A DNA stretch of 12,975 nucleotides from Candidatus Moraniibacteriota bacterium. GTDB lineage: Bacteria; Patescibacteriota; Minisyncoccia; Moranbacterales; UBA2206. Below the pieces are notes generated by a model. It was not told the DNA's origin and made no database searches. It saw only the letters and a program-made list of their open reading frames with translations. The DNA is taken from the NCBI GenBank assembly GCA_023261605.1, contig JAHFOP010000027.1:1-12975 (forward strand). The letters run 5' to 3'. This document shows, piece by piece, positions 11,057-12,975 of the stretch (position 1 is the first letter of the stretch; each line of letters begins with the position of its first letter). The position numbers and the translations under genes are program-made.

Positions 11057-12073
11057 TTAAACTTTCTCACCAAAGAGCTCTCTGGCTGTATCCCAGACTT
11101 GCGGATAATCTTTTTGAACTTTCAGCCAATACCACCATTCTACGCCCCAAAGATAAATTTCAGGGAACCCAACTTGACGAGCATAATCAACATTCGCCTT
11201 AAGTTTATCCGGAGTCATAGACTTAAATTGTTCTTCTAGCGGCGCATTAGTGGTGTAACCGGCAATCCAGGGCTCGGCTTGCAATTCCATCACCACCGCA
11301 TTTTGCTGGTGAGCAAAGAGATTGATGAGGCCATATTTGAAACGGAAAAATCTCGGCCCAATCGGATAAGTATAATATCCCACGCCGGCTTTGTAGACAT
11401 TGCGATACATTGTCGTGCCAAAAATGTCCGCGCGTGAGGCCGCTTGAATCCACAAACTGAGCTCTCCGCTGTCAGTGACAATAATCTTGCGACTAGAGTC
11501 AAGCCTGCGTACCAGCGCAATCTCGCTGTCAAGCAAGTTTGGGTTTGGGGCAGGACAAACTCCAAAAAGCAAAAATGGTTCATTTTCCACCTGCCAGTAT
11601 TTTATTTCCGAATTATTTTTATAGCGATTTATAACTACCTCAATGAAACTACGCAAAGAGTCTTGTCGTTTTTGATCGCTACTGCTCGCCCAATCTGGGA
11701 TAGCACATTCCGGCCAACGTGGCACTTTTTGTCCGACCACCAAAACAATTTCAGCATTTCTTTTTTTAGCCTGCTCAAGTTCCCAATCAATATCCGAAAA
11801 ATCATATTGGCCTTCCGTTTTTTCTACCAAATCCCAATAAACCGGCAGCCTGATTTTTTTGACACCCAAATCATCCAGTGTGGCCAAATACGTCGCACGC
11901 CAATCTAACCCGATATCACTGGCGTAGCGGGAAGAAAAAGTCACGCCGAGCTGCGCCTTGTCATTTTTTTGACTGACCGGCAGATTAAAATAGATAAAGA
12001 ATGCGACTATCACAGCCAAAGCGATTGCAATTATCCAAACCAACATTTTTAATATTTTTTTTAATATTATCAT
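11057..12073 (-). CDS. Membrane-anchored clan GH-A glycoside hydrolase-like protein
   Basis: A 338-aa TIM-barrel hydrolase-type protein. Residues 9-30 (KMLVWIIAIALAVIVAFFIYFN) are one transmembrane helix with Lys on the cytoplasmic side and no signal-peptidase motif, so the catalytic part should face outside. Barrel signs are GVTFSSRYASDIGLDW, KIRLPVYWDLVEKTEGQYDFSDIDWEL (like beta-2 of GH5/GH39/GH42), the acid/base motif YWQVENEPF (Glu165), and a later strand VVMELQAEPW (Glu263, possible nucleophile). The end includes EIYLWGVEWWYWLK. The exact GH family and substrate are not resolvable by eye. It lies 10 bp after the transporter gene, likely in the same operon. No terminator is seen after it. 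Confidence 0.8.
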   Translation of the reverse strand: MIILKKILKMLVWIIAIALAVIVAFFIYFNLPVSQKNDKAQLGVTFSSRYASDIGLDWRATYLATLDDLGVKKIRLPVYWDLVEKTEGQYDFSDIDWELEQAKKRNAEIVLVVGQKVPRWPECAIPDWASSSDQKRQDSLRSFIEVVINRYKNNSEIKYWQVENEPFLLFGVCPAPNPNLLDSEIALVRRLDSSRKIIVTDSGELSLWIQAASRADIFGTTMYRNVYKAGVGYYTYPIGPRFFRFKYGLINLFAHQQNAVVMELQAEPWIAGYTTNAPLEEQFKSMTPDKLKANVDYARQVGFPEIYLWGVEWWYWLKVQKDYPQVWDTARELFGEKV

Positions 12074-12083
12074 CTTTGTTTTA

Positions 12084-12975
12084 TTAGGTTTTAGAAACTA
12101 AAACTATGCCCGCTGTGATAATCAGAATAGCCGAAATTTTTTGCAAAGAATGTTTCCAGTCCATCTTTTCTTGAAAAACTTGCGGCATCCAAAATGTCAG
12201 GCTGATGCCGAGCATGAAAATGAAGGCGTATTCCAATGCGACCAAAGCGTTCACAACTGTGATATTGCCGAGCGACATAGAACGATTGAGAAGCACCGAT
12301 CCGACTCCGCCCAAAATCTTGTTAAACACGAAGAGCGTGCCCGAACTTTGTTGAGCGTGAGTAGGCTTTTTGAAATTAGACAGTGAAGAAAGAATGGCTC
12401 TTCTCCAAGGCGCGTACAGAATAAAACTGAACGCACCAACACATAGTCCGAGACGCGTCCAAATAAAGACATCCAAGAAATTATCTTTAGCGTAGAACAA
12501 TTTGAAAAAAGTATAAGCGGCTGCCAGAAGAATGCCCGATAGAATAGTTTTATAAAACCCATCAAAAAAACCATGTCCTTCACCCTTCTTCTCCGGCCGG
12601 ATCCAAGAGATGAAAAGGCCTCCGATAATCAGTATCGAAGCACCCAACAGTTTGGCACCGGACAACTTATCATGCAAAAGCAAGATGGAGAAAAAATAGG
12701 TGGCGATTGGAATAACTGCTCCCACCACCGGAATGACCCGACTAGCTTCACTCTTTTGGATAGCGGCAAATAGCAGAAACACTCCATAAATAAAAACTGT
12801 TCCGGCTAAAATGTATTTCAGAAACAAAACCACACCAATCGCGTGAAAACCGAAAGGGAAAAGAATGAGTGTGAAAAAGCTCATCGCGCCGGAATAGAAA
12901 GCATAGACCACTGGATGATTGACTCTTTTGGAGGACAGTAAAAATTTATCCAGCATGGTTTGGAGAGCAATAAGA
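12084..12975 (-). CDS. EamA/DMT-type transporter, partial at the window edge
   Basis: A hydrophobic integral membrane protein with about nine to ten helices, of the drug/metabolite transporter superfamily. The two-repeat layout is visible: the first half ends with SRVIPVVGAVIPIATYFFSILLLHDKLSGAKLLGASILIIGG, and the second with ITVVNALVALEYAFIFMLGISLTFW and ILIITAGIVLV. An ATG at 12956 would give 290 aa, but the frame stays open to the window end with LIALQT before MLDKFLLSS, which continues a first membrane helix. The true start is therefore probably beyond 12975. The substrate is unknown. The gene precedes the anchored glycoside hydrolase in the same operon. Confidence 0.88.
   Translation of the reverse strand, partial: LIALQTMLDKFLLSSKRVNHPVVYAFYSGAMSFFTLILFPFGFHAIGVVLFLKYILAGTVFIYGVFLLFAAIQKSEASRVIPVVGAVIPIATYFFSILLLHDKLSGAKLLGASILIIGGLFISWIRPEKKGEGHGFFDGFYKTILSGILLAAAYTFFKLFYAKDNFLDVFIWTRLGLCVGAFSFILYAPWRRAILSSLSNFKKPTHAQQSSGTLFVFNKILGGVGSVLLNRSMSLGNITVVNALVALEYAFIFMLGISLTFWMPQVFQEKMDWKHSLQKISAILIITAGIVLVSKT

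Noticed and set aside
11444..11908. Long plus-strand frame within the glycoside hydrolase gene
   Set aside because: It is opposite a gene with clear catalytic motifs and a membrane anchor, and has no initiation signals of its own.
1..12975. CRISPR array, phage, toxin-antitoxin or defence genes
   Set aside because: No regularly spaced direct repeats, integrase, transposase, antitoxin-like pair or defence domain was seen on either strand.

Overview
The window looks like a piece of a bacterial chromosome from the Candidate Phyla Radiation (Patescibacteria, Parcubacteria-like). This is an inference. The supporting signs are compact housekeeping genes with AT-rich leaders that almost all lack a Shine-Dalgarno (SD) sequence, short intergenic gaps, efp rather than rplI after rpsR, a Lys/Glu-rich extension on ribosomal protein S6, and a TCATCCTGAGCG-type inverted repeat. 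TAA, TAG and TGA are all used as stops (TGA once, in the GIY-YIG gene), so there is no sign of UGA recoding.

Layout. At 1-1307 there is the end of an upstream unit (terminator only) and trpS with a clear sigma70-type promoter; its tryptophanyl-tRNA synthetase carries an extra segment of about 45 residues next to the catalytic core. At 1325-1918 there is a self-contained cassette: consensus promoter, strong SD, an unrecognised 107-aa protein, and a 3' region of tandem hairpins ending in a very strong terminator. At 1966-3871 a convergent terminator and a 157-bp inverted repeat separate this from a minus-strand pair, phosphomannomutase/phosphoglucomutase and a small GIY-YIG protein. At 3876-4986 ychF is transcribed divergently.

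At 4996-7060 is the S6 operon, rpsF-ssb-rpsR-efp. It has a good promoter, a 5' leader that folds into a bulged stem resembling the S6:S18 autoregulatory site, and a terminator. At 7074-9160 is a translation cluster, smpB-ssrA(tmRNA)-infC-rpmI-rplT, closed by a bidirectional terminator. tmRNA starts 3 nt after the smpB stop, and infC probably uses a rare AUU start 25 nt after the tmRNA acceptor end. tmRNA and SmpB act together in ribosome rescue; EF-P, IF3, L20, L35, S6 and S18 serve initiation, elongation and the ribosome.

At 9198-11040 a minus-strand operon encodes a two-helix mini-protein with a strong SD, a DEDDy 3'-5' exonuclease, a HAD-IB phosphatase and a small membrane protein. At 11057-12975 a second minus-strand operon encodes an EamA/DMT-type transporter, cut by the window edge, and a membrane-anchored clan GH-A glycoside hydrolase.

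No CRISPR array, complete insertion sequence, phage gene or obvious defence system is visible. The most novel-looking material is the 1325-1918 cassette with its structured 3' RNA, the TrpRS insertion, the rpsF leader, the tmRNA with an unusually long tag, and the Arg32-type EF-P.
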